From Sphingomonas sp. (GTDB taxonomy: Bacteria > Pseudomonadota > Alphaproteobacteria > Sphingomonadales > Sphingomonadaceae): 6,206 nucleotides of DNA. Below are positions 1 to 5,738 of this stretch, piece after piece. The notes beneath the pieces were generated by a model, which saw nothing but the letters and a program-made list of their open reading frames with translations, was not told the origin of the DNA and made no database searches. Position 1 is the first letter of the stretch. The number at the start of each line of letters is the position of its first letter. The stretch is from positions 1 to 6,206 of the forward strand of contig JAPJRE010000250.1 in the NCBI GenBank assembly GCA_030824725.1, given 5' to 3'. A program made the translations under genes and the position numbers.

Positions 1-1
1 G

Positions 2-1117
2 AGCCAGGGCGCGCTGCTCGGCTGGCTGTTCGTCACCGCGGTGGTGGTGCGCACCGCCGTCTCCGCCTTCGAGGTGCCCTCCCAGGCGCTGAGCCCGGAG
101 CTCTCCTCCGACTATGAGGAGCGGACGCGGATCATGGCCTATCGCTTCCTGTTCGGCTGGGGTGGCGGCATGGCGATGCTGATGCTTTCCTATGGCTGGT
201 TCCTCGCCGAGCGGACCGGCCAGCCGCATGGCCAGTTCGACCGCGCCGGCTATCCCGGCTTCGCCATCGGCGGGGCGGCGCTGATGGTGGTGGCGATCCT
301 CGGCTCGGCGCTGGGCACCCACCGCGAGATCAAGAACCTGCCACCGGTGGAGATCGCGCCCCAGCCGCTCCGCCAGAGCATCGCCGAGCTGTTCGCCACG
401 CTGCGCAACCCGGCCTTCCTCGTGCTGATGACCGCGGCGCTCAGCTATTTCGTCGCGCAGGGCATCAGCTTCTCGATGTCCAACTATCTCTACGCCCATG
501 TCTGGCGCTTCGGGAACCTCGCCTTCCAGCTGCTGGGTGCGACACTGTTCCTGGGCGTAGTGCTCGCCTTCCTGATCGCCCCCAGGCTTGCCCGGCGGAT
601 GGGCAAGCCCCAGGCGGCGACGATGGCGATGGTGGGTGCGGTGCTGCTGCTCGTCTCCCCCTATGTCCTGCGCCTGCTCGGGCTGTTCCCGGCGCCGGGC
701 GACCCGCTGCTGCTGCCGGTGCTGTTCGCCATCTTCACCGTCAACGCTACCTTCGCGGTATCCTCCACCATGCTCGGTGCCTCGATGCTGGCCGACGTGG
801 TCGAGCATAGCGAAGTCGAGACCGGCCGGCGTTCGGAAGGGGTGTTCTTCGCCGGCTTTTTCTTCGTCCAGAAATGCTCGAGCGGGCTCGGCATCTTCGT
901 CACCGGGCTGATCCTCACCGTCTCCGGCTTCCCCGACGGCGCCAAGCCGGGGACGGTGCCGGAGGGCGTGATCGACCGGTTCACGCTGATCTTCTGCGCC
1001 GTTTACGTGGCGCTCGGCGCCATCGCTGCGTTCTTCTACCGCCGCTTCCCCTTCGGCAAGGATGAGCATGCCGCACGCCTGGCGCAGCTGCGCGGCGTTG
1101 AAGGTGGTGCGAACTGA
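2..1117 (+). CDS. GPH-family (MFS_2) cation:sugar symporter, C-terminal part, 5'-truncated by window
   Basis: This is an inner-membrane secondary transporter, expected to move a sugar or glycoside with H+ or Na+. The frame is open from base 2, so the true start lies upstream; 371 residues are visible of a family that is usually about 450-500 aa. The GTG at base 41 is not a convincing start because coding sequence continues before it. Family signs are the segment VPSQALSPEL followed by DYEERTRIMAYR, the typical loop of MFS_2/melibiose-type carriers, and the later cytoplasmic motif MLADVVEHSEVETGRRSEG followed by a Phe-rich helix. Several hydrophobic helices are evident, for example GAALMVVAILGSAL, LGATLFLGVVLAFLIAP and LIFCAVYVALGAIAAFFY. 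The substrate cannot be read from the sequence. The stop codon is 15 bases before the antitoxin ATG, and the toxin-antitoxin promoter lies inside this gene's 3' end. Confidence 0.88.
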   Translation, partial: SQGALLGWLFVTAVVVRTAVSAFEVPSQALSPELSSDYEERTRIMAYRFLFGWGGGMAMLMLSYGWFLAERTGQPHGQFDRAGYPGFAIGGAALMVVAILGSALGTHREIKNLPPVEIAPQPLRQSIAELFATLRNPAFLVLMTAALSYFVAQGISFSMSNYLYAHVWRFGNLAFQLLGATLFLGVVLAFLIAPRLARRMGKPQAATMAMVGAVLLLVSPYVLRLLGLFPAPGDPLLLPVLFAIFTVNATFAVSSTMLGASMLADVVEHSEVETGRRSEGVFFAGFFFVQKCSSGLGIFVTGLILTVSGFPDGAKPGTVPEGVIDRFTLIFCAVYVALGAIAAFFYRRFPFGKDEHAARLAQLRGVEGGAN

Positions 1118-1126
1118 TGTTATAAC
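1098..1126 (+). promoter_or_regulatory. Promoter of the toxin-antitoxin operon, with palindromic -10 region
   Basis: A TTGAAG -35 (1098-1103) and a TATAAC -10 (1121-1126) are separated by exactly 17 bp. The -10 lies in the perfect 8-bp palindrome GTTATAAC (1119-1126), a plausible operator for autoregulation by the AbrB-type antitoxin. Transcription is expected to start about 7 bases beyond the -10, which is at the antitoxin ATG (1133), so the mRNA would be leaderless. No Shine-Dalgarno sequence is visible in 1118-1132, consistent with this. The promoter call is inference from spacing and consensus. Confidence 0.6.
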
Positions 1127-1132
1127 GGCTGT

Positions 1133-1360
1133 ATGACCAAGCCGCTCAAGATCATCAAGATCGGCAACTCCGCCGGTGTCATCCTGCCCAAGGAAATCCT
1201 CGCTCGGCTGCGGGTCGAGTTGGGCGATGAGCTGTTCCTGACGGAGGGGCAGGGCAGCGTGACGCTCCGCGCCGCGGACGTGGACTTCGCCGAGGCGATG
1301 CAGTCGGCGGAAGAGATCATGCGTGAGGATCGCGATATTCTCGCGGTCCTCGCCCGGTGA
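1133..1360 (+). CDS. AbrB/MazE/SpoVT-type antitoxin
   Basis: A 75-aa DNA-binding antitoxin that should neutralise the overlapping Doc-type toxin and repress its own operon. Residues 5-48 match the swapped-hairpin AbrB/MazE fold: LKIIKIGNSAGVILPKEIL, then LGDEL and a beta strand. Residues 50-75 form an acidic/hydrophobic tail (FAEAMQSAEEIMREDRDILAVLAR) of the kind that binds and blocks the toxin. The ATG at 1133 is the only sensible start. It has no Shine-Dalgarno sequence, but a promoter positioned for a leaderless transcript lies just upstream. The stop TGA (1358-1360) overlaps the toxin GTG (1357-1359) in a GTGA junction, which implies translational coupling. Classical Doc partners are Phd proteins; here an AbrB-type partner takes that place, an arrangement known in other bacteria. 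Confidence 0.9.
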   Translation: MTKPLKIIKIGNSAGVILPKEILARLRVELGDELFLTEGQGSVTLRAADVDFAEAMQSAEEIMREDRDILAVLAR

Positions 1361-1743
1361 GCGAGGCGCAGTTCCGCTTCCTGACTGCGGACATCGCCCT
1401 TGCCGTGCACGAGCGGCAGTTGGCGGAGCATGGCGGCCTTTCGGGCGTGAAGGATGCCGGGCTGCTCGAATCGGCGATGGCGCGGCCGTTGAACAAGGCA
1501 GCCTATGGGGAGCGAGATCCGTTTGCCCTGGCGGCTGCCTACGGCTTCGGCGTCGCACGCAATCATCCTTTTGCCGATGGCAACAAGCGGACCGCCTGGG
1601 TGATGACCCGCCTGTTCCTGAAGCTGAACCGCATCGAGATCGCGTTCGACAAGATAGATGCCATCCAGACCATGCTCGCCCTCGCCGCCGGCCAGTTGGA
1701 AGAAGACGCCTTCGCGGCCTGGCTGCACAGCAAGGCGATCTGA
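1357..1743 (+). CDS. doc: Death-on-curing (Doc/Fic family) toxin
   Basis: A 128-aa type II toxin. Residues 70-80 read HPFADGNKRTA, the Fic/Doc signature: catalytic His70, Asp74, and the Asn-Lys-Arg phosphate-binding turn. The residue after the Asn is Lys rather than the Gly of AMPylating Fic enzymes, and the second Arg is absent, as in phage P1 Doc, which phosphorylates EF-Tu and stops translation. Kinase-type activity is therefore inferred, not shown. The N-terminal part (VHERQLAEHGGLSGVKDAGL) is also typical of Doc homologues, as is the total length of about 125-130 aa. The start is a GTG overlapping the antitoxin stop, with no Shine-Dalgarno sequence of its own, so its translation should depend on the antitoxin's. 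The gene looks intact. Confidence 0.92.
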   Translation: MSEAQFRFLTADIALAVHERQLAEHGGLSGVKDAGLLESAMARPLNKAAYGERDPFALAAAYGFGVARNHPFADGNKRTAWVMTRLFLKLNRIEIAFDKIDAIQTMLALAAGQLEEDAFAAWLHSKAI

Positions 1744-1751
1744 CACGGGAA

Positions 1752-1782
1752 ATGCCCGCCGGGTACGCGACCCGGCGGGCAT
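1752..1782. terminator. Hairpin terminator between convergent transcription units
   Basis: Perfect 13-bp arms, ATGCCCGCCGGGT (1752-1764) and ACCCGGCGGGCAT (1770-1782), with a 5-base loop ACGCG. It lies 8 bases after the toxin stop and 22 bases beyond the stop of the minus-strand small gene. The plus-strand tail is CCTTTCCTCC and the minus-strand tail is TTTCCCGTG. Both are only modestly T-rich, so the element may serve both directions but is not a textbook U-tract terminator. Confidence 0.7.
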
Positions 1783-1804
1783 CCTTTCCTCCCCAGGAAA
1801 GGCG

Positions 1805-1960
1805 TCAGGCCACACGGCCCAAACGGTGGTAGAGGTTGGAGAACTTCACCGATTCCGGCTTGTCCTTCACCGCCTGCAGATGGGCCCCGACGGCCTCGCG
1901 GAGCAGGCGGAAATCCTCGGTGGAAAAGACGGCGCGGCTGCGCTGCGGTTCGTTGGTCAT
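1805..1960 (-). CDS. Small protein (51 aa) encoded downstream of isocitrate lyase
   Basis: A short minus-strand frame from the ATG (complement of 1958-1960) to the TGA (complement of 1805-1807). The product begins MTNEPQRSRAVFSTEDFRLL and ends SNLYHRLGRVA. It is charged, has no membrane segment, and probably folds as one or two helices (TEDFRLLREAVGAHLQAVKD). A strong Shine-Dalgarno GAGGAG lies 9 bases before the ATG and begins within the last bases of aceA; the aceA stop is only 15 bases upstream, so the two are very likely co-transcribed. The hairpin at 1752-1782 would end the transcript. I do not recognise the family. A role linked to isocitrate lyase or the glyoxylate shunt is inferred only from position. 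Confidence 0.68.
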   Translation of the reverse strand: MTNEPQRSRAVFSTEDFRLLREAVGAHLQAVKDKPESVKFSNLYHRLGRVA

Positions 1961-1975
1961 GGTACTACGCTCCTC

Positions 1976-3265
1976 TTACGCGGCTTCGCTGGTGAACTGG
2001 GCGGCTTCGGTGCTCTCGGCGAGCGCGGTGGTGGAGCTGGCGCCCCCCGCCACGGTCTGGGCGACGGCGTCGAAATAGCCGGTGCCGACCTCGCGCTGGT
2101 GGCGCGTCGCGGTATAGCCCTCGGCCTCCGCCGCGAACTCGGCCTGCTGCAGCTCCGAATAGGCGGCCATGCCCCGGTCCCGATAGCCGCGCGCCAGCTC
2201 GTACATGCCGTAATTCAGGCTGTGGAAGCCGGCGAGGGTGACGAACTGGAACTTGTACCCCATCGCGCCGATCTCGCGCTGGAAGCGGGCGATGTCGTCC
2301 TTGTCCAGGTTCTTCTCCCAGTTGAAGCTGGGCGAGCAATTATAGGCCAGCATCTTGTTCGGATGCTGCTTCTTGATCGCCTCGGCGAAGCGGCGGGCGT
2401 CGTCGAGATTGGGCTTCGAGGTTTCCCACCACAGCAGGTCGGCATGCGGGGCGAACGCCAGCCCGCGCTGGATGCAGTGGTCGACGCCGGTCCCCTCCTT
2501 CAGCCGGAAGAACCCCTCGGGGGTCCGCTCGCCGGTGAGGAACGCATGGTCGCGCGCGTCAACATCCGAGGTGATCAGCCTGGCCGATTCCGCATCGGTG
2601 CGGGCGCAGATCACCGTCGGCACGCCGCACACATCCGCCGCCAGCCGCGCCGCATCGAGGTTGCGGATATGCGCCTGGGTGGGGATCAGCACCTTGCCGC
2701 CGAGATGGCCGCACTTCTTCTCGCTGGCGAGCTGGTCCTCGTAATGGACCCCGGCGGCCCCGGCGGCGATATACGCCTTCATGATCTCGAAGCAGTTGAG
2801 CGGCCCGCCGAACCCGGCTTCGGCATCGGCGACGATCGGCGCGAACCAGTCGCGCGTCGCGCCGCCTTCCATGTGCTCGATCTGGTCGGCGCGCTGGAGC
2901 GTCGCGTTGATCCGCCGCGCCAGCTCGGGCCCGGCATTGGCCGGGTAGAGCGACTGATCGGGGTACATCTGCCCGGCGGTGTTGGCATCCGCCGCGACCT
3001 GCCAGCCCGACAGATAGATCGCCTTCAATCCGGCGCGGACCATCTGCATCGCCTGGTTGCCCGAGAGTGCGCCGAGGGCATGGACATAGTCCTCGGTGCG
3101 CAGCAGCTCCCACAGCTTGAGCGCGCCGCGGCGGGCCAGCGTATGCTCCACCGGCAGCGAGCCGCGCAGCTTGGCGACATCGGCGGCGGTGTAGGGGCGC
3201 TGGATGCCGTCGAATCGCCCGGCGGGGGCGGGGACGAGATCCTCGAAACCAAGCGACTGGGGCAT
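1976..3265 (-). CDS. aceA: Isocitrate lyase
   Basis: A 429-aa cytoplasmic enzyme that cleaves isocitrate to glyoxylate and succinate, the first step of the glyoxylate shunt used for growth on acetate or fatty acids. The length fits the bacterial AceA type (E. coli about 434 aa). Visible motifs are SGWQVAAD at residues 86-93, the acidic metal-site region VADAEAGFGG at 145-154, the catalytic loop KKCGH at 183-187 with active-site Cys185, NCSPSFNW at 309-316, and TLAGFHS near 343. The chosen ATG (3263-3265) has AAGGA 7 bases upstream. The in-frame ATG 13 codons earlier (3302-3304) has no Shine-Dalgarno sequence and would run over the putative operator region, so it is less likely. The gene is divergent from a RamB/ScfR-type regulator and is followed by a 51-aa gene. 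No malate synthase gene lies within the window. Confidence 0.96.
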   Translation of the reverse strand: MPQSLGFEDLVPAPAGRFDGIQRPYTAADVAKLRGSLPVEHTLARRGALKLWELLRTEDYVHALGALSGNQAMQMVRAGLKAIYLSGWQVAADANTAGQMYPDQSLYPANAGPELARRINATLQRADQIEHMEGGATRDWFAPIVADAEAGFGGPLNCFEIMKAYIAAGAAGVHYEDQLASEKKCGHLGGKVLIPTQAHIRNLDAARLAADVCGVPTVICARTDAESARLITSDVDARDHAFLTGERTPEGFFRLKEGTGVDHCIQRGLAFAPHADLLWWETSKPNLDDARRFAEAIKKQHPNKMLAYNCSPSFNWEKNLDKDDIARFQREIGAMGYKFQFVTLAGFHSLNYGMYELARGYRDRGMAAYSELQQAEFAAEAEGYTATRHQREVGTGYFDAVAQTVAGGASSTTALAESTEAAQFTSEAA

Positions 3266-3307
3266 TGTGAATTCCTTGACTGACTGGCTGAACCTTGTGT
3301 GCATAAG

Positions 3308-3324
3308 TTGGCAAAGTTTGCGCA
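3308..3324. promoter_or_regulatory. Putative RamB/ScfR-type operator upstream of aceA
   Basis: A perfect palindrome, GCAAA-G-TTTGC (3311-3321), lies 46-56 bases upstream of the aceA ATG. Read on the minus strand, AAACTTTGCCAA (3319-3308) is close to the recalled Corynebacterium RamB site (A/G)AACTTTGCAAA. The longer stretch also reads as two imperfect TTTGCAAA-like units, TTGGCAAA and TTTGCGCA, one base apart; TTTGCAAA is the half-site I recall for the related Rhodobacter regulator PccR. A gene of that regulator family is divergent to aceA. Binding is inference. Confidence 0.5.
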
Positions 3325-3395
3325 GGTGGGGAATTCAACTTCGGGTTCATGCAGGGTGTGGGTGTGTGGCGGGTTGCGGGACCTCCTTGTTGTGG

Positions 3396-3410
3396 TGTAA
3401 AGTATTTACA
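3396..3410. promoter_or_regulatory. Palindrome TGTAAA-GTA-TTTACA in the divergent control region
   Basis: Perfect 6-bp arms with a 3-bp spacer sit midway between aceA and the regulator gene, in the AT-richer half of the intergenic region. This could be a second operator or part of a promoter. No specific regulator is recognised. A possible -10 hexamer TATAGT for the plus-strand regulator gene lies downstream at 3450-3455, but without a clear -35. Confidence 0.35.
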
Positions 3411-3473
3411 GCCAATTTGTTGTTGTCTGCTGAGAACGTATCAAGAACTTATAGTGTAGGACAGCCGGCAAAT

Positions 3474-3645
3474 TCCTCCCCGGTACGGGGAGGGGGACCG
3501 CGCCGCGTCAGCGGCGTGGTGGAGGGGCCGCCGCGCTAGCGGCGGTGCGGGCAGAAGATAGGCCGGGACCACCGCGCCTTCGGCGCGGCCCCTCCACCAT
3601 TCGCTGCGCGAACGGTCCCCCTCCCCCAGCGACGCTGGGGGAGGA
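3474..3645. repeat. REP-like repeat pair: two inverted copies of one unit, each with nested hairpins
   Basis: The arms match in blocks: TCCTCCCC (3474-3481) with GGGGAGGA (3638-3645); GGGGAGGGGGACCG (3487-3500) with its complement (3613-3626); and TGGTGGAGGGGCCGC (3517-3531) with its complement (3585-3599). Between the blocks each copy has its own local hairpin with a different sequence: CTCCCCG-GTA-CGGGGAG (3476-3492), CGCCGC-GTCA-GCGGCG (3501-3516), CCGCGCC-TTC-GGCGCGG (3572-3588), TTCGC-TGC-GCGAA (3600-3612), and an 11-bp-arm hairpin at 3621-3643. Conserved blocks with variable paired insertions are characteristic of dispersed palindromic repeats in high-GC genomes. It ends 5 bases before the regulator's Shine-Dalgarno sequence, so it probably lies in that gene's 5' leader. 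Confidence 0.75.
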
Positions 3646-3667
3646 TCTTGGAAGGAGCGCGACGAAC

Positions 3668-5050
3668 ATGGCCGAACGCAAACTCTTCGCCGGGCACGCC
3701 ATCCGGCGGCTGCGCTTCCAGCTCGGCGTCACCCAGGCGGCGATGGCGGAGGCGCTGGAGATTTCGCCCAGCTATCTCAACCTGGTCGAGCGCAACCAGC
3801 GGCCGATCTCCGCCGCGCTGATGCTCAAGCTGGCCGAGACCTATGACTTCGATCCCCGCCGCCTCGCCGCGGCCGAGCCCGGCGGCGGGGCCGAGGCGCT
3901 GCGGCGGCGGCTGGCCGACCCGCTGTTCGCCGATCTCGCCATCGATCGCCACCAGCTCGAGGAGTGGCTGGCCGGCGCGCCCGACGGCGCCGAGGCCTTT
4001 GCCCGCGCCTATGACCGGATGGGCGGCGGCAGCGCCATGCCCGCCCCCGGCGCCGCGCAGGATCCCGGCCCCCAGGTGCGCCGCGCGATCGAGCGCTGGC
4101 GCAACCATTTCGCCGATCTCGACGCCGCCGGCGAGGCGCTGGCCGACGAGCTGCGCATGGCCGGCGATCCCTATGGCGCGATGGCCGAGCGGCTGCGGGT
4201 GAAACACCAGCTGGCGGTGCGCATCCTGCCCGCCGAGGTGATGGTCGATACGCTCAAGCGGCTCGACCTCCATGCGCGGCAGCTGCAGCTGTCCGAGGCG
4301 CTCGATCCCAGCGCGCGCGCCTTTGCGCTGGCCGAGCAGCTGGCCGTGGAGGCGCGCGACGAGATCGAGGCGCTGGTTCGCGGCGCCGAACTCGACCGGG
4401 TGGCCGCGCGACTGTTCCGCCGCCACCTCACCGCCTATTTCGCCGCCGCGGTGACGATGCCCTATGCCCGCTTCCTGCGCGCGTGCGAGGCCAGCGGCTA
4501 TGACCTGGAGCTGCTCCAGCGGCGCTTCGGCGCGAGCGCCGCGCAGGTCGCCCACCGGCTGACGACGCTGCAGCGGGTGGGCGCGCGGGGGCTGAGCTTC
4601 TTCCTGATGCGGTTCGATCGCGCGGGGCAGGTCTCGAAACGCTATGCCGGCGCCAGCGGATCGGCGCTGGTGGAGGCGGCGGTGCCGTGCCCCTTGTGGA
4701 ACGCCTATGACGCCTTCGCGCGGACCGACGAGACGGCGGTGCAGCTCGTCGAGCTGGAGGACGGCGCGCGCGCCTTCACCATCGCGCGCTGCGTGCATCC
4801 GCATGACGGCGCGCCCGGAGGCGTGCGCCCGCGCTTCGTGATTGCGCTGGGCCTGCCCGCGGCGGAGGCGGGGACGCTGGCGGCGGCGCGCGGGGTGGAC
4901 CTGGCCGGCCGCGCCGCGCCGATCGGGCTGGGGTGTCGGGCGTGTACGCGCGTGGCGTGTCCCCAGCGCTCGGCGGCTCCGGCGGGGCGGGCTGCGGCAG
5001 GGAGTGAGCGCGAGCGCGGGGTTACGGCGTTTGGGTTTGCGGGGGATTGA
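3668..5050 (+). CDS. RamB/ScfR-family (short-chain acyl-CoA responsive) XRE transcriptional regulator
   Basis: A 460-aa cytoplasmic regulator. Residues 8-65 are an XRE-type helix-turn-helix (LGVTQAAMAEALEISPSYLN, then VERNQRPIS). The middle (about 150-320) is the IrrE/ImmA-like region; its stretch TAYFAAAVTMPYARFL occupies the place of the peptidase helix and lacks an HExxH zinc motif, as is usual in this family. The C-terminal region (about 320-440) ends in the family's cysteine cluster, CRACTRVACPQR at 423-434. Known relatives are RamB, which regulates glyoxylate-shunt genes in Corynebacterium, and PccR in Rhodobacter, which respond to acyl-CoA metabolism. The divergent aceA makes control of the glyoxylate shunt the likely job. 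The ATG at 3668 was chosen for the GGAAGGAG Shine-Dalgarno at 3650-3657 and because the helix-turn-helix begins right after it; the frame extends 41 codons further upstream, but through the repeat. The last 20 residues are low in conserved character. Confidence 0.87.
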   Translation: MAERKLFAGHAIRRLRFQLGVTQAAMAEALEISPSYLNLVERNQRPISAALMLKLAETYDFDPRRLAAAEPGGGAEALRRRLADPLFADLAIDRHQLEEWLAGAPDGAEAFARAYDRMGGGSAMPAPGAAQDPGPQVRRAIERWRNHFADLDAAGEALADELRMAGDPYGAMAERLRVKHQLAVRILPAEVMVDTLKRLDLHARQLQLSEALDPSARAFALAEQLAVEARDEIEALVRGAELDRVAARLFRRHLTAYFAAAVTMPYARFLRACEASGYDLELLQRRFGASAAQVAHRLTTLQRVGARGLSFFLMRFDRAGQVSKRYAGASGSALVEAAVPCPLWNAYDAFARTDETAVQLVELEDGARAFTIARCVHPHDGAPGGVRPRFVIALGLPAAEAGTLAAARGVDLAGRAAPIGLGCRACTRVACPQRSAAPAGRAAAGSERERGVTAFGFAGD

Positions 5051-5077
5051 GGGGCGAACATTGGTGGTGCGGATAAT
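5047..5077 (+). promoter_or_regulatory. Weak candidate promoter for the DUF6338-like gene
   Basis: TTGAGG (5047-5052) and GATAAT (5072-5077) are separated by 19 bp, longer than ideal. They precede the ATG at 5138 by about 60 bases and sit where base composition drops after the regulator gene. The -10 is reasonable and the -35 is poor. Confidence 0.25.
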
Positions 5078-5137
5078 TTCGGTGGTTTCAGCCACTGAAT
5101 GATGGTTTGTTGAGGGTGTGAGAAAGGGCTTCCGTTC

Positions 5138-5728
5138 ATGGCTGACTTGCCAACGGCTTCTGAGATTTCCAACGCTTTCAGTTTGCTGGCGCCGGGGTTC
5201 TTGATTGTCTCGATCAGGTTGCGGTTCAAAGACGGAGCAAGGCCAACTTTCAAGGAAGGCCTCATGGGATATGCTTTCGCCTCATCTGCTTATTATGCGG
5301 CGTTCTGACCCGTATTTCGCGTGAATGGTTCTGTGGAACTGCCTTATTGGCTCTGGTCGCTACTATATTTTTTTATCGTGCCCTGCCTGATCGGTCTTGC
5401 TGCCATGTTCATCGATCAGCGAGAATGGACATATGCTCTCGCCCACAAATTGAAGCTGACTTTACCGCACCATATTCCTGCCGCGTGGGATTACGCTTTG
5501 TCGCGGACTGGCGGTCCAAAATATGTCATTCTGAAGCTTCGGGACGGCACGAAGTACGCAGGAATTTATGGCAGTGCGTCTTTCGCTTCATCCAGCAAGG
5601 AGGAGCGGGACATATTGCTCGAAGATGTTTGGGATTTGAACGAATGCGGGGCCTGGATCCGTTTGGATCCTCCCCGATCGCTTCTTGTTTGTGGAGGCGA
5701 TATCAGTTGGATTGAAATATTTAGGTGA
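5138..5728 (+). pseudogene. DUF6338-like membrane protein gene interrupted by one in-frame TGA
   Basis: The ATG at 5138 opens a frame of 56 codons that stops at TGA 5306-5308; the same frame then continues open to TGA 5726-5728. Reading through gives about 196 aa, close to what I recall for DUF6338 proteins (about 200 aa). The order also fits: an N-terminal hydrophobic segment with the family-like LLAPGFLIVSIRLRF, a second segment GLMGYAFASSAYYAAF ending exactly at the TGA, a third LPYWLWSLLYFFIVPCLIGL, then a soluble C-terminal domain with VILKLRDGTKYAGIYGSASF and a final DISWIEIF. No frame change is needed, so a single base change (for example TGG or CGA to TGA) explains the break. Only a modest Shine-Dalgarno (AAAGGG, 5123-5128) precedes the ATG. 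It could be a decayed gene, a readthrough gene (the stop is followed by C), or a sequencing error. Confidence 0.6.
5321..5728 (+). CDS. C-terminal fragment of the DUF6338-like protein, possibly translated by itself
   Basis: This is the open frame after the internal TGA, starting at a GTG 12 bases past the stop; it encodes 135 aa. It has one long membrane segment near its N-terminus (PYWLWSLLYFFIVPCLIGLAAMFI, about residues 8-31) and then a soluble region with an RDGTKYAGIYGS strand-turn and EERDILLEDVWDL. No Shine-Dalgarno sequence precedes the GTG, so independent initiation is doubtful. Re-initiation by ribosomes terminating at 5308, or readthrough, would be needed. Annotation software may list it as a hypothetical or DUF6338 protein, but it is most simply the second half of the interrupted gene. 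The function of this family is not known to me. Confidence 0.5.
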   Translation: MNGSVELPYWLWSLLYFFIVPCLIGLAAMFIDQREWTYALAHKLKLTLPHHIPAAWDYALSRTGGPKYVILKLRDGTKYAGIYGSASFASSSKEERDILLEDVWDLNECGAWIRLDPPRSLLVCGGDISWIEIFR

Positions 5729-5738
5729 GGAAGGTGTC

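Noticed and set aside
1658..3283. 541-codon plus-strand open frame
   Set aside because: It is the antisense shadow of aceA, produced by high GC; the minus strand carries clear isocitrate lyase motifs and a ribosome binding site.
3266..3304. Upstream ATG for aceA adding 13 residues
   Set aside because: No Shine-Dalgarno sequence precedes it, whereas the ATG at 3263-3265 has AAGGA at good spacing and gives the usual AceA N-terminus.
3381..3390. Strong Shine-Dalgarno-like AAGGAGGT on the minus strand upstream of aceA
   Set aside because: No start codon lies at a usable distance; the nearest ATG is about 22 bases away and opens only a frame that overlaps aceA out of phase.
3545..3667. N-terminal extension of the regulator by 41 residues
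   Set aside because: The added sequence is encoded by the REP-like repeat and lacks a ribosome binding site; the helix-turn-helix starts directly after the ATG at 3668.
3536..5095. 519-codon minus-strand open frame
   Set aside because: It is the shadow of the RamB/ScfR-type regulator; its product is Arg/Gly/Ala-rich low-complexity sequence with no recognisable domain.
5306..5308. TGA as a selenocysteine codon
   Set aside because: No SECIS-like hairpin is evident immediately after the codon, and the family is not known to contain selenocysteine; mutation or readthrough is simpler.
5347..5715. 122-codon plus-strand frame overlapping the DUF6338-like gene
   Set aside because: It is in a different frame with no start signal and an irregular composition; the overlapping frame has clear membrane and strand patterns.
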